The translations under genes and the position numbers were made by a program. Of a stretch of DNA of 64,000 nt, positions 1 through 10,880 are shown piece by piece (the first letter of the stretch is position 1; each line of letters opens with the position of its first letter). The notes below the pieces were generated by a model. It did not search any database. It saw only the letters and a program-made list of their open reading frames with translations, and had not been told where the DNA came from. Source of the stretch: JALYGY01 sp963800975 (GTDB lineage Bacteria; Actinomycetota; Rubrobacteria; Rubrobacterales; Rubrobacteraceae); the NCBI GenBank assembly GCA_963800975.1, contig CAWDDB010000019.1:161680-225679 (forward strand), in the 5' to 3' direction.

Positions 1-194
1 GGGTGAGTTCCGTTCCAATTATATGAGCCAATGCTGATGGCTACCTTGAACCGTGCGCCTGCCGTTCGTACTTCGTACGGCATGACCCCTCGGGCGGGAA
101 TTCATTCCGAATACATCGATCGCTGATGTATTAGGCCCGTACTTGCGAGTGCGGCCCGCAGCTGGTGGGGCCGCTGGATCTAGGAGTGTGGACC

Positions 195-1034
195 GTGCCT
201 CGAGGACGCGCTCTCACTATCGGGTTGAACCTCGTTGATCCTGCTCACCACGGCGGGTGGGATGGAAAACTCAACGCCTGCGAAGCGGACCCCGAGGACA
301 TGGCCGCAATCGCCGACTCGCAGGGCTTCGACGTGACTACCATCATGACGAAGGACGCCACGCGCGAGCGGGTGAAGCGTGAGATCTCCGAGGCCGCGGC
401 AGACCTGGAGGCGGGAGACATCTTCATGCCGAGCTACTCCGGGCATGGCGGCCAGCTTCCGGACCGTAGCGGTGACGAAGAGGACGACTCGCAGGACGAG
501 ACGTGGTGCCTGTACGACGCGCAGCTGGTAGACGACGAGCTCTCCGAATTGTACGAACGGTTTGCGGAGGGCGTACGAATCCTGGTCTTCTCCGACAGCT
601 GCCACAGCGGCTCCGTGGTCAAGGCGGCCTTTTTGCAGGGAACGGTCAGGGGACGGTCTATCGTCGCCAGCGCCCAGGAGGGCAGGTTCCGTAACATGCC
701 CTCCGAGATGGTTCTCAGGACCTACCGCACCAACAAGGCATTCTACGACGAGACAATCGAGGGCCTCGGCTCCGAGGGGCGCGCGGATCAGATCAATGCG
801 TCGGTGCTCCTGATATCGGGGTGCCAGGACAACCAGCTCTCCTCCGACGGGGACTTCAACGGCCTGTTTACAGCGCAGATGCTGAGCGTGTGGCGCGAGG
901 GTGCCTTCAAGGGGAGCTACCGAAGGTTCCACAGGCGCATCGTGCGGCGCATGCCTCCCGAGCAGACGCCCCACTACTTCAGGGCGGGTAGGACAAACGA
1001 GGAATTCGAGGCGCAAAGGCCGTTCTCGATCTGA
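195..1034 (+). CDS. Caspase-like (metacaspase-type, C14) protease
   Basis: A 279-residue protein with the caspase/metacaspase fold signature. The catalytic dyad is visible as His84 in YSGHGGQ and Cys136 in SDSCHSGS, each after a hydrophobic strand. The family cleaves after basic (metacaspase) or acidic residues; the specificity cannot be read here. An acidic stretch (DEEDDSQDE, about residues 94-102) lies between the two catalytic segments. There is no signal peptide, so it is probably cytoplasmic. I chose GTG 195 because AGGAG lies 8 nt upstream; in-frame GTGs at 165 and 186 are alternatives. It stands alone, followed by an LCP gene in the same direction. Confidence in the family is high. 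The role is unknown: stress response, cell death and defence are all possible. Confidence 0.85.
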   Translation: MPRGRALTIGLNLVDPAHHGGWDGKLNACEADPEDMAAIADSQGFDVTTIMTKDATRERVKREISEAAADLEAGDIFMPSYSGHGGQLPDRSGDEEDDSQDETWCLYDAQLVDDELSELYERFAEGVRILVFSDSCHSGSVVKAAFLQGTVRGRSIVASAQEGRFRNMPSEMVLRTYRTNKAFYDETIEGLGSEGRADQINASVLLISGCQDNQLSSDGDFNGLFTAQMLSVWREGAFKGSYRRFHRRIVRRMPPEQTPHYFRAGRTNEEFEAQRPFSI

Positions 1035-1127
1035 GGGCCGGTTGCGGGCCGCCCGAGAAGTGTCGCGTTGGGGCCACGCGAAGCATGTTTGCTTCCCTGG
1101 GTCGCGCACATTAGACTTTGCCTGGAG

Positions 1128-2099
1128 ATGCGGGAGTTCCAAGACTACACGAAGGCCTCTCCCGCTGAGCGCGGGCGGCGGCTAGTCTGGTCGCTCACAG
1201 CCGGTCTGCTGGCGGCGGTACTGGTCGTCGGTATCGGGATGCGAGCCGGCGCCGTCCCGACCCCGATCGAGACGCTGGGCTACGATGCCGCGAAGGACCC
1301 GAAGGCGCAGGGTCAGGACGGTGGGGAGGGGTGGCTGCGGGGTCTCCTCGGGGCTCCCCTGGAGCCCACGGCCGGCCCGCTTAACATTCTGGTTCTCGGC
1401 GTGGACGAGCAGCCCGAGGGAGCAGCAGACGGTGGGCGCACTGACACCATAATGCTCGTCCAGGTGGAGCCGGAGACGGGCGATCTCAAGCTGCTCTCGG
1501 TGCCGCGCGACCTGCTTGTGGAGATCGAGCCGGGGGTGGAGGACAGGATGAACGCCGCCTACTCCTACGGCGGGATCGAGCAGACCATGGCCGCTTTGCA
1601 GAGCTACGGCAGGGTCCCCATCGAGCACTACGCTGTCGTGGACTTCGAGGGGTTCAGGGACGTCATCAACGCCATGGGCGGGGTAGAGATCGACGTCGAG
1701 GATGAGATCCCGCCCAAATACGGCATCCAGGACGGCTTGCAGAACCTCAACGGCGCCCAGGCGCTATTCTACGCCCGCTACAGGAAGACGGACGGGGGGG
1801 ACCTCGACCGCATCGCCCGCCAGCAACGCCTTATCGCCGCGCTTCGGAGCAAGGCGCTCGGATGGGACACGGTCACCATGCTGCCCGAGATCTCGCGTGT
1901 CATGAACAGAAACGTCGAGTCCAACCTCGGCTTCACGGAGGCCAGGTCCTTTGGCAGGCTCCTCATAAACCGCGGGCGAAACGCCCAGATGACCTCGGCG
2001 CAGCTCAAGGGCACGCCCAAGACGCTTCCGAACGGCAACCAGGTCCTCGTCCCGAACCAGGAAGCAAACGAGGCTATCTTCGCCGAGTTCCGGTACTAG
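1128..2099 (+). CDS. LytR-CpsA-Psr (LCP) family cell-wall glycopolymer ligase
   Basis: A 323-residue protein with an N-terminal membrane anchor (about residues 19-42) followed by an extracellular LCP domain. The domain shows LNILVLGVDE, the GGRTDTIMLVQV strand, SVPRDLLV, the VDFEGF segment, and YARYRKTDGGDLDRIARQQR, which holds the conserved Asp and Arg residues that bind the polyprenyl-pyrophosphate substrate. Family members transfer polymers such as teichoic acids or arabinogalactan from lipid carriers to peptidoglycan. The start is uncertain: ATG 1128 has GGAG directly before it with no spacer, and an in-frame start at 1068 also exists. No partner gene is adjacent. Confidence 0.9.
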   Translation: MREFQDYTKASPAERGRRLVWSLTAGLLAAVLVVGIGMRAGAVPTPIETLGYDAAKDPKAQGQDGGEGWLRGLLGAPLEPTAGPLNILVLGVDEQPEGAADGGRTDTIMLVQVEPETGDLKLLSVPRDLLVEIEPGVEDRMNAAYSYGGIEQTMAALQSYGRVPIEHYAVVDFEGFRDVINAMGGVEIDVEDEIPPKYGIQDGLQNLNGAQALFYARYRKTDGGDLDRIARQQRLIAALRSKALGWDTVTMLPEISRVMNRNVESNLGFTEARSFGRLLINRGRNAQMTSAQLKGTPKTLPNGNQVLVPNQEANEAIFAEFRY

Positions 2100-2111
2100 A
2101 CGCTCCGGCTA

Positions 2112-2400
2112 TCGCCGTCGCTAGCACGCCGCCTCCCTGCGGTCGGCGGCTTCTCAGCACGCTCCGTCTGTCGCCTCCGCTTGTCAGCACGCATCGCCCT
2201 TTGCAAGGGCTTGCTTCGCAGCACGCCGCCCCTCGGCTCCGCCTCGGGGACGGCTTGTCAGCTTTCTTGGCTCAGGCAGGAGCCCTTTGCTGACAAGCGA
2301 GGCCAGCCTAGCTGGCCGACGCGTGCTGAGAAGCGAGGGTCTGCGTAGCAGGCCCTAAGCGTGCTGGCAAGCTGCCCCGTGGGCAGCTTGCCGACAAAGC
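2112..2400. repeat. Cluster of GC-rich hairpins with a GCTTSTCAGCACGC repeat in both orientations
   Basis: This non-coding stretch lies between the LCP gene and tRNA-Leu. The left half carries about five forward copies of a motif close to GCTTCTCAGCACGC (near 2120, 2149, 2187, 2211 and 2248). The right half carries inverted copies (near 2288, 2318 and 2359). Between copies lie small palindromes such as GGCCAGCCTAGCTGGCC. The region could fold into one large cruciform or a series of hairpins. It resembles REP/BIME-type elements in design but I do not recognise the family. It may also act as terminator of the upstream gene. Confidence 0.7.
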
Positions 2401-2452
2401 TTGCGCCCGTAGCGTAATGGGGTATTGGGTGGCCGGGGGCGATGATCGCTGC

Positions 2453-2461
2453 TGTTATAAT
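2453..2461 (+). promoter_or_regulatory. Extended -10 promoter of tRNA-Leu
   Basis: TGTTATAAT is an extended -10 element with a perfect TATAAT hexamer, 22 nt before the mature tRNA 5' end. No good -35 hexamer is present at 17 bp, which fits an extended -10 promoter. Confidence 0.55.
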
Positions 2462-2482
2462 CGCGAAAGATTTGCAGCGAGA

Positions 2483-2563
2483 GCGAGAGTGGTGGAATGG
2501 TAGACACGCTAGATTTAGGATCTAGTGCCTTCGGGCGTGCGGGTTCAAGTCCCGCCTCTCGCA
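2483..2563 (+). tRNA. tRNA-Leu (anticodon UAG)
   Basis: A type II tRNA with acceptor stem GCGAGAG/CTCTCGC, D arm with GGTGGAATGGTAGACAC, anticodon stem CTAGA/TCTAG closing the loop TTTAGGA (anticodon UAG, reads CUA), a long variable arm (GTGCCTTCGGGCGT) and T loop GTTCAAGTC. The 3' CCA is not encoded. Confidence 0.97.
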
Positions 2564-2612
2564 CCTCGCATCGCCGGTCCACGAGGTACGGGTGGAACAG
2601 AAACAGGAGTCT

Positions 2613-4040
2613 ATGACGGCCAACGTAACTAAGCTAGAAGACAACAAGGTTCGCCTTGACGTGGAGGTGGCCCCGGAGGCCGTGCGCGCCGGGGTGGACG
2701 CCAAGGTGCGCGAGCTCGGACGGCAGGTCAGGGTTCCGGGCTTCAGGCCAGGCAAGGCGCCGCGGCGCGTGATCGAGAACCACCTGGGGCGCGACTACAT
2801 CTACTACGAGGCGCTGCAGGAAAGGCTGCCGACCTGGTACTCGGAGGCGGTGGTCGAGACCGATCTCAGGCCCATAGATAGCCCGGAGATCCATTTCGAC
2901 GATCCGCTGGACGAGGAGGAGGGCTTCAAGTTCTCCGCCACGGTCGAGGTCAGGCCGGAGGCGTCCGTGGCCGACTACAAGGGGGTCGAGGCGGCGAGGG
3001 CCGAGGCCGAGGTGGCCGAGGAGCAGGTTGACGAACAGCTAGAGCAGATGCGCGGCCAGTTCGCGACGCTCGCCGCGGTCGAAGGCAAGCCCGTCGGCGA
3101 GGGCGACTTCGTGATCCTGGACTTCCGCGGCGAGAGGATGACGACCGGCGAGCCGCTCGAGGGCGGGGAGGCCGAGGACTACATGCTCGAGGTCGGACGC
3201 GGCGAGCTGCTGCCCGACTTCGAGGAGAACCTGGTCGGGATGGCGGCCGGCGAGCGCAAGCAGTTCGGGGTTACCTTCCCGCTGGACTACGCCGAGGAGC
3301 CGCTGCGCGGGCAGGCGGTTCTGTTCCACGTGCACGTCAAGGAGATCAAGACCAGGGACCTGCCGCCGCTGGACGACGAGTTCGCCAAGGAGGCGAGCGA
3401 GTTCGAGACGCTGGACGAGCTGCGCGCCGCGGTGCGCGAGCAGCTCGAGCAGGCAGCCGAGCAGAGCGCCGACGGCGAATTCCGCACACGCGTGCTCGAC
3501 GCGGTGGCCGAGAGGACGCGGGTCGAGGTGCCCGAGGCCATGGTCGAGGAGAAGGTCGACGAGATGCTCGGGAGCTTCGAGCGGAGCCTGCAGGCCCAGG
3601 GCATGCAGGCCGAGCAGTACTACCAGCTGGCCGGCACGTCGGCCGATGAGGTCAAGGAGCGGGTGCGGCCGGACGCCGAGGACACAGTCAGGAAGGAACT
3701 TGCCCTCGACGCCGTCGTGGCCGCCGAGGGGATAGAGGCCGACGAAGACGAGATCATGCACCAGATCGAGCACCTGGCGGAGGGCTCGGAGAGGGACCCG
3801 GAGGAGATAGCCGAGACCATGCGGGAGAACGGAACCTACGCTCTACTGCAGGAGGAGCTGGCTCGCTCGCGGGCGCTCGACTTCCTGGTCGAGAACGCCG
3901 TCGCGGTCCCGATGCCAGAGGACGAAGAAGAGCAGCCTGGTGCCGGCGAGGAAGAGCCCGAGGCCGGCGAGGCGTCGGTCGAGGCCACTGTCGAGGCCGG
4001 CGCCACGCAGGGTGAGAACGACGAACGAGAGGAAGGGTAA
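2613..4040 (+). CDS. tig: Trigger factor, ribosome-associated chaperone and prolyl isomerase
   Basis: A 475-residue protein with the three trigger factor domains: an N-terminal ribosome-binding domain with the signature GFRPGKAPRRVI, a central FKBP-type PPIase domain (from about GDFVILDFRGE to VLFHVHVKEIK), and a long helical C-terminal chaperone domain. It binds near the ribosome exit tunnel and shields nascent chains. ATG 2613 is preferred over GTG 2592 because AGGAG sits 3 nt before it. The C-terminus ends in an unusually long Glu/Ala-rich tail of about 45 residues. The stop codon overlaps the clpP start (TAATG), so the genes are translationally coupled. Confidence 0.95.
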   Translation: MTANVTKLEDNKVRLDVEVAPEAVRAGVDAKVRELGRQVRVPGFRPGKAPRRVIENHLGRDYIYYEALQERLPTWYSEAVVETDLRPIDSPEIHFDDPLDEEEGFKFSATVEVRPEASVADYKGVEAARAEAEVAEEQVDEQLEQMRGQFATLAAVEGKPVGEGDFVILDFRGERMTTGEPLEGGEAEDYMLEVGRGELLPDFEENLVGMAAGERKQFGVTFPLDYAEEPLRGQAVLFHVHVKEIKTRDLPPLDDEFAKEASEFETLDELRAAVREQLEQAAEQSADGEFRTRVLDAVAERTRVEVPEAMVEEKVDEMLGSFERSLQAQGMQAEQYYQLAGTSADEVKERVRPDAEDTVRKELALDAVVAAEGIEADEDEIMHQIEHLAEGSERDPEEIAETMRENGTYALLQEELARSRALDFLVENAVAVPMPEDEEEQPGAGEEEPEAGEASVEATVEAGATQGENDEREEG

Positions 4041-4639
4041 TGGATTACCAACCGCAAGGTGTAATTCCGTACGTAATAGAGCAGAGCCCGCGCGGCGAGC
4101 GGGCGATGGACATCTACTCCCGGCTCCTGAAGGACAGGATCATCTTCCTAGGGACGCCAGTCGACGATCAGGTGGCCAACGCCATTATGGCCCAGCTCTT
4201 GCACCTCGAGAGCGAGGACCCCGAGCAGGACATCAACCTGTACATAAACTCGCCTGGGGGCAGCGTGACCGCCGGGCTCGCGATCTACGACACCATGCAG
4301 TTCGTGAAGCCCGACATCGTCACGACGGCCCTGGGGATGGCCGCGTCGATGGGGGCGTTCCTGCTCGCGGCCGGCGCCAAGGGCAAGAGGAACGCGCTGC
4401 CCAACACGCGCATACTGCTGCACCAGCCGAGCGTGGGCGGCCTCGCGGGGCAGGCCTCGGACGTGGAGATCCACGCCAAGGAGCTGATCCTGACCAAGAG
4501 GCGCCTCAACGAGATCCTGTCGGAAAACACGGGGCAGCCGTACGAGCGGATCGAGCGCGACACCGACAGGGACTACATAATGGGTCCGGATGAGGCCATC
4601 GAGTACGGCGTCATCGACACTATCATCACTAACCACTAA
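4040..4639 (+). CDS. clpP: ATP-dependent Clp protease proteolytic subunit
   Basis: A 199-residue ClpP of normal length. The catalytic Ser is at 103 in GMAASMGAF and the catalytic His at 128 in LLHQPS; the acidic member lies in ERDTDRD (172-178). It forms the tetradecameric serine protease chamber fed by ClpX or ClpC. It overlaps tig by one base and lies 38 nt before clpX, the classic tig-clpP-clpX operon of proteostasis genes. Confidence 0.97.
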   Translation: MDYQPQGVIPYVIEQSPRGERAMDIYSRLLKDRIIFLGTPVDDQVANAIMAQLLHLESEDPEQDINLYINSPGGSVTAGLAIYDTMQFVKPDIVTTALGMAASMGAFLLAAGAKGKRNALPNTRILLHQPSVGGLAGQASDVEIHAKELILTKRRLNEILSENTGQPYERIERDTDRDYIMGPDEAIEYGVIDTIITNH

Positions 4640-4677
4640 GAGGGGGGTAGAGGGGCGATGGTACGGGGAGTAGTCGC

Positions 4678-5937
4678 ATGAGGGATCCGTCCGATCAGCT
4701 GCAGTGCTCTTTCTGCGGGAAGAGCCAGCGCCAGGTCAGGAAGCTCATAGCGGGCCCTGGCGTCTATATCTGCGACGAGTGCATCGAGCTCTGCAACGAG
4801 ATCATAGACGAAGAGTTCTCGGGCCCCGAGCTTCTCAAGGACGACGACCTCCCCAAGCCCCGCGAGATCAACCGCATCCTCAACGAGTACGTCATCGGCC
4901 AGGACGAGGCGAAGAGGATACTCGCCGTCGCCGTCTACAACCACTACAAGCGCATCTCCATGGGCGCCGAGGCCACGGACGGCACCGAGCTGCAGAAGTC
5001 CAACATACTCCTGATCGGGCCGACGGGCTCGGGCAAGACGCTCCTGGCCCAGACGCTTGCCAAGATCCTTAACGTCCCGTTCGCCATCGCCGACGCCACG
5101 GCCCTGACCGAGGCCGGCTACGTGGGCGAGGACGTCGAGAACATACTGCTAAAGCTGATCCAGGCCGCCGACTTCGACGTTAAGAAGGCCGAGACCGGGA
5201 TCATCTACATAGACGAGATCGACAAGATCGCTCGCAAGAGCGACAACCCCTCGATCACGCGCGACGTCTCGGGCGAGGGGGTTCAGCAGGCGCTGCTGAA
5301 GATCCTCGAGGGGACGGTGGCCTCGGTCCCCCCGCAGGGCGGACGCAAGCACCCGCACCAGGACTTCCTCCAGATAGACACCAAGAACATCCTGTTTGTC
5401 TGCGGCGGCGCCTTCGGGGGACTGGACGAGAACATCCGCCAGCGCATCGGGAAGAAGAGCATCGGGTTCGGCAGCGACCTCGACTCGCGCCTCAAGCAGG
5501 AGGCCGAGGTGATTCTGCAGCACGTCCAGCCGGAGGATCTCCTGAAGTACGGGCTCATCCCCGAGTTCGTCGGCCGCCTGCCCGTGATCTCGACCCTGCG
5601 CAGCCTCGAGCAGGAGGACCTGATCCGGATCCTCACGGAGCCGAAGAACGCCCTGGTGCGCCAGTACCGGCAGTTCTTCCGCTACGACAAGGTGGACCTG
5701 TCGTTTACCGACGAGGCCCTGGGCGCGATCGCTGAGCTGGCGCTCGAGCTTGGCACGGGCGCGAGGGGCCTCAGGAGCATCCTCGAGACGGCGCTCCTGC
5801 CCACGATGTACGACCTGCCGAGTCGCTCGGACGTCAAGGGCTGCGTCGTCGACGCGGACACGGTAAGGGAAGGGGTACAACCCTCCCTCGTGACCGGCTC
5901 CTCCAAGTACTCCTACGACGAAGAAGAGACCGCTTAG
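4678..5937 (+). CDS. clpX: ClpX, AAA+ unfoldase subunit of the Clp protease
   Basis: A 419-residue ClpX. The N-terminal zinc-binding domain has Cys10, Cys13, Cys32 and Cys35. Walker A GPTGSGKT is at 114-121 and Walker B is IIYIDEID. The arginine finger and sensor regions follow in the C-terminal half (EFVGRLPV, GTGARGLRS). It recognises tagged substrates, unfolds them with ATP and passes them to ClpP. The start ATG follows a G-rich Shine-Dalgarno-like stretch. A strong hairpin at 5991-6024 ends the operon. Confidence 0.97.
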   Translation: MRDPSDQLQCSFCGKSQRQVRKLIAGPGVYICDECIELCNEIIDEEFSGPELLKDDDLPKPREINRILNEYVIGQDEAKRILAVAVYNHYKRISMGAEATDGTELQKSNILLIGPTGSGKTLLAQTLAKILNVPFAIADATALTEAGYVGEDVENILLKLIQAADFDVKKAETGIIYIDEIDKIARKSDNPSITRDVSGEGVQQALLKILEGTVASVPPQGGRKHPHQDFLQIDTKNILFVCGGAFGGLDENIRQRIGKKSIGFGSDLDSRLKQEAEVILQHVQPEDLLKYGLIPEFVGRLPVISTLRSLEQEDLIRILTEPKNALVRQYRQFFRYDKVDLSFTDEALGAIAELALELGTGARGLRSILETALLPTMYDLPSRSDVKGCVVDADTVREGVQPSLVTGSSKYSYDEEETA

Positions 5938-5990
5938 GTCGCTTCGCTCCGGGGAGTCGGGAGGCGCTCGCCGCGATCGCTTCGGGAATA

Positions 5991-6024
5991 GGGGGTAGGG
6001 AAAGCATTGCGATTCCCTACCCCC
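5991..6024 (+). terminator. Strong 12-bp hairpin after clpX
   Basis: A perfect inverted repeat GGGGGTAGGGAA / TTCCCTACCCCC with a 10-nt loop lies 54 nt after the clpX stop. No T-run follows, so it may be a non-canonical terminator or an RNA stabiliser. It also lies in the 5' region of valS, but I see no T-box consensus there. Confidence 0.6.
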
Positions 6025-6085
6025 GACCTCACGGCTCGCGAGCGTGGCTGACAAAAGGCTAGCGAACAGAAAGTAACGTTCCCTC

Positions 6086-8638
<2,553 letters not shown>

Positions 8639-8687
8639 GCAACGCCCTTCCGCGACCGAGCGATCGTTCGCCGGCATCCGCGACGAG

Positions 8688-9875
8688 TTGGACCGGCGCC
8701 GCCACATAACCCTTGGCCTGCAGCGGATCGAGCGCCTTCTGGCGGTACTTGGCGACCCGCAGGGATCTCTGCGGGTTGTGCAGGTGGTCGGCACGAACGG
8801 CAAAGGCACGACCACCGTAGCCCTGGCCGCGGCTCTCGAGGCGATGGGCGCCTCGACGGGCGCGTATCTCTCGCCGCACGTGCTCTCGTACACGGAGAGG
8901 GTGATGCTGCGCGGTGAGTACGTAACGGAGGAGCGGTTCGCGCGCGCGATGGGCGAGGCCATCAACGCCGCCGACCAGAACGGTGTGGACGCCTCGCAAT
9001 TCGAGCTGCTCACCGCGGGGGCGCTGAAGCTCTTCGCCGAAGAGGGACTCGAGTGGGCTGTGCTCGAGGCCGGGTTGGGGGCCAGGCACGACGCGACGTC
9101 GGCGGCCGCACCGCAAGCGGTCGTGCTTACGAACGTCGCCCTGGATCACACGCAGTACCTGGGCGAGACGGTGGAGGAGATCTCGCGCGAGAAGCTGGCG
9201 AGCGTTTCGGAGGGGACAGTCCTGATCCTCGGCTCAGACGACCCGCGAGTCCGCGGGATCGCTAGCGAGAGGTGCGAGGCCGTTGGGGCCAGGCTGGTCC
9301 CGGCCTCCGCCACCGATTCGTCTTTCGCCGGGCTCGCGCCCTACGCGGCCCACGACGCGCGTCTGGGGGTACGGGCGGCCGAGGTCCTGCTCGACCGCGA
9401 CTTTCCTGGCGCGCTGGAGAAGCGCGTGGCCGCGCGTCTCACAGGGGCCTTGCCCGGACGATTCGAGGTTCACGATGTGAGCGGGGTGCCGGTCATCGTC
9501 GATGGCGGGCACAACGCCTCTGGGGTCGAGGCGGCCGTCGAGGCGGTTGGCGCGGCGTATGGTGGGAGGCCGCTCGGGGTTGTCTTCGGGGCCTTGCGAG
9601 ACAAAGACGTCGCAAGTATGCTAACCGGGTTGCGGAATGAGGCCAGGGTCCTCGTGCTGACGCGCCCCGAGGGCGAAAGGGCCGCGGATCCAGCGCACCT
9701 CGTGCGCAAGCATGGTCCACGCGACAACGAAGGGAGGCTGGCCAGGGTGGAGGCCGACGCCGTGGAAGCCGTCAGGGTGGCGGCCGAGGAGATCAAAGAG
9801 GATGGCGGCGTGGTGTTGGTTACGGGCTCCCTGTACACCGGCGCCCCCGTCCTGAGGTGGCTTCGTGAGGGGTAG
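8688..9875 (+). CDS. folC: Bifunctional folylpolyglutamate/dihydrofolate synthase
   Basis: A Mur-ligase-family protein adding glutamate to folates. It has the P-loop VVGTNGKGTTT, the SPHVLSYTERV loop typical of FolC, VLTNVALDHTQYLG, and the C-terminal VDGGHNASGVEA motif. The start is uncertain. Homology to the family seems to begin slightly upstream (SFAGIRDEL...), but TTG 8688 is the first ordinary start codon between the valS stop and the P-loop. A longer frame runs back into valS. The stop overlaps the next small gene. Confidence 0.9.
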   Translation: MDRRRHITLGLQRIERLLAVLGDPQGSLRVVQVVGTNGKGTTTVALAAALEAMGASTGAYLSPHVLSYTERVMLRGEYVTEERFARAMGEAINAADQNGVDASQFELLTAGALKLFAEEGLEWAVLEAGLGARHDATSAAAPQAVVLTNVALDHTQYLGETVEEISREKLASVSEGTVLILGSDDPRVRGIASERCEAVGARLVPASATDSSFAGLAPYAAHDARLGVRAAEVLLDRDFPGALEKRVAARLTGALPGRFEVHDVSGVPVIVDGGHNASGVEAAVEAVGAAYGGRPLGVVFGALRDKDVASMLTGLRNEARVLVLTRPEGERAADPAHLVRKHGPRDNEGRLARVEADAVEAVRVAAEEIKEDGGVVLVTGSLYTGAPVLRWLREG

Positions 9876-9966
9876 CGGCGCCTGGAAGTTAGCCGGGCTG
9901 CTCCTGATCGTCGCCGCGGCGTTCTTCGCCCTGGGCTACTTTATGATGATGAGGTTTATCCTGTGA
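9865..9966 (+). CDS. 33-residue single-pass membrane protein
   Basis: A short open frame starting GTG 9865 overlaps the last codons of folC, and its stop overlaps the GTG of the next gene (GTGA). The peptide has a basic N-terminus, one hydrophobic helix (about residues 10-27) and ends MMMRFIL. The tight overlap on both sides suggests translational coupling. Function is unknown, and the membrane protein next to it is a possible partner. It could be a chance frame, but position and composition favour a real gene. Confidence 0.55.
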   Translation: MRGSGAWKLAGLLLIVAAAFFALGYFMMMRFIL

Positions 9967-10460
9967 TCGCCACGTTAATGTTCGCGCAGCAAGACACGGA
10001 TCCGTTCCAGATCATAACGGACTTCTTGCAGAGCCCGTTCCTGCGCGTCTCGTTTCAGGTGGTCCTGCTCCTGTTCGTCGTCATCTGGATCGCGCTCGTG
10101 TACTGGACCTACGCGGACGCGGGGCGGCGCGGAACGTCGAGCGTGCTCTGGGGCATCGTCGCTGTCGTGCTGCCGTACCTGGGCACGTTCCTCTACCTCA
10201 TCGTCCGCCCGCCCGAGTACCTCGAGGAGTCGCGCGAGCGCGAGCTCGAGGTGGCAGTTCTGGAGCGGGAGCTCAGGAACAACATACTGCTTTGCCCCAA
10301 CTGCAGGAACCTCGTCGAGAGGGACTACCTGATCTGCCCGGTGTGCAACTGGGAGCTGAAGAAACCGTGCGTGAACTGCGAGCGGCCGATCAACATGGAG
10401 TGGGATACGTGCCCGTACTGCGGCACCAATCAGCGCAGCGGCAAGCGGATCGGCTGGTAA
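9963..10460 (+). CDS. Membrane protein with C-terminal double zinc ribbon
   Basis: A 165-residue protein with two transmembrane helices (about residues 25-50 and 60-80) and a cytoplasmic tail. The tail contains four Cys pairs: CPNC, CPVC, CVNC and CPYC, a double zinc ribbon. Such ribbons bind nucleic acid or proteins; the target is unknown. GTG 9963 overlaps the preceding stop; ATG 9978 is an alternative. It precedes ndk by 11 nt. Confidence 0.8.
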   Translation: MIATLMFAQQDTDPFQIITDFLQSPFLRVSFQVVLLLFVVIWIALVYWTYADAGRRGTSSVLWGIVAVVLPYLGTFLYLIVRPPEYLEESRERELEVAVLERELRNNILLCPNCRNLVERDYLICPVCNWELKKPCVNCERPINMEWDTCPYCGTNQRSGKRIGW

Positions 10461-10471
10461 AGGAGACCGTT

Positions 10472-10873
10472 TTGGAAGAGACCCTGGTGTTGGTCAAGGG
10501 TGACGGCGTGCGCCGCAAGCTGATCGGCGAGATTATCGGCCGTCTGGAGAACAAGGGGCTCGAGATCGGAGCCCTCCAGCTTATGGACGTGAGCCGCGAG
10601 CTGGCCGAGGAGCACTACGCCGAGCACACCGAGAAGCCGTTTTTCGAGGAGCTGGTCGAGTTCATCACCTCGACACCCGTGGTCGCGATGCGCGTCCGGG
10701 GCGAGGGCGCGATCGGTACGGTACGCAACCTCATGGGCGCCACGAACCCCGCGGACGCCGCGCCCGGCACCATCCGGGGAGACCTTGCCCTGAGCATGCC
10801 GGATAACCTCGTGCACGGGTCCGACTCCCCCGAGAGCGCCGCCCGCGAGCTCGGGCTCTTTTTCGGCTCCTAG
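10472..10873 (+). CDS. ndk: Nucleoside diphosphate kinase
   Basis: A 133-residue Ndk that transfers gamma-phosphate between NTPs and NDPs through a phospho-His in NLVHGSD. The N-terminal KGDGVRRKLIGEI and the GATNPADAAPGTIRGD segment are typical. TTG 10472 is chosen because AAGGAG lies 6 nt upstream. The length is slightly shorter than the common 135-150. maf follows after 7 nt. Confidence 0.95.
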   Translation: MEETLVLVKGDGVRRKLIGEIIGRLENKGLEIGALQLMDVSRELAEEHYAEHTEKPFFEELVEFITSTPVVAMRVRGEGAIGTVRNLMGATNPADAAPGTIRGDLALSMPDNLVHGSDSPESAARELGLFFGS

Positions 10874-10880
10874 GGGGGGC

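Noticed and set aside
5938..6085. T-box riboswitch upstream of valS
   Set aside because: A strong hairpin is present, but I find no T-box consensus or specifier loop; it fits a clpX terminator better.
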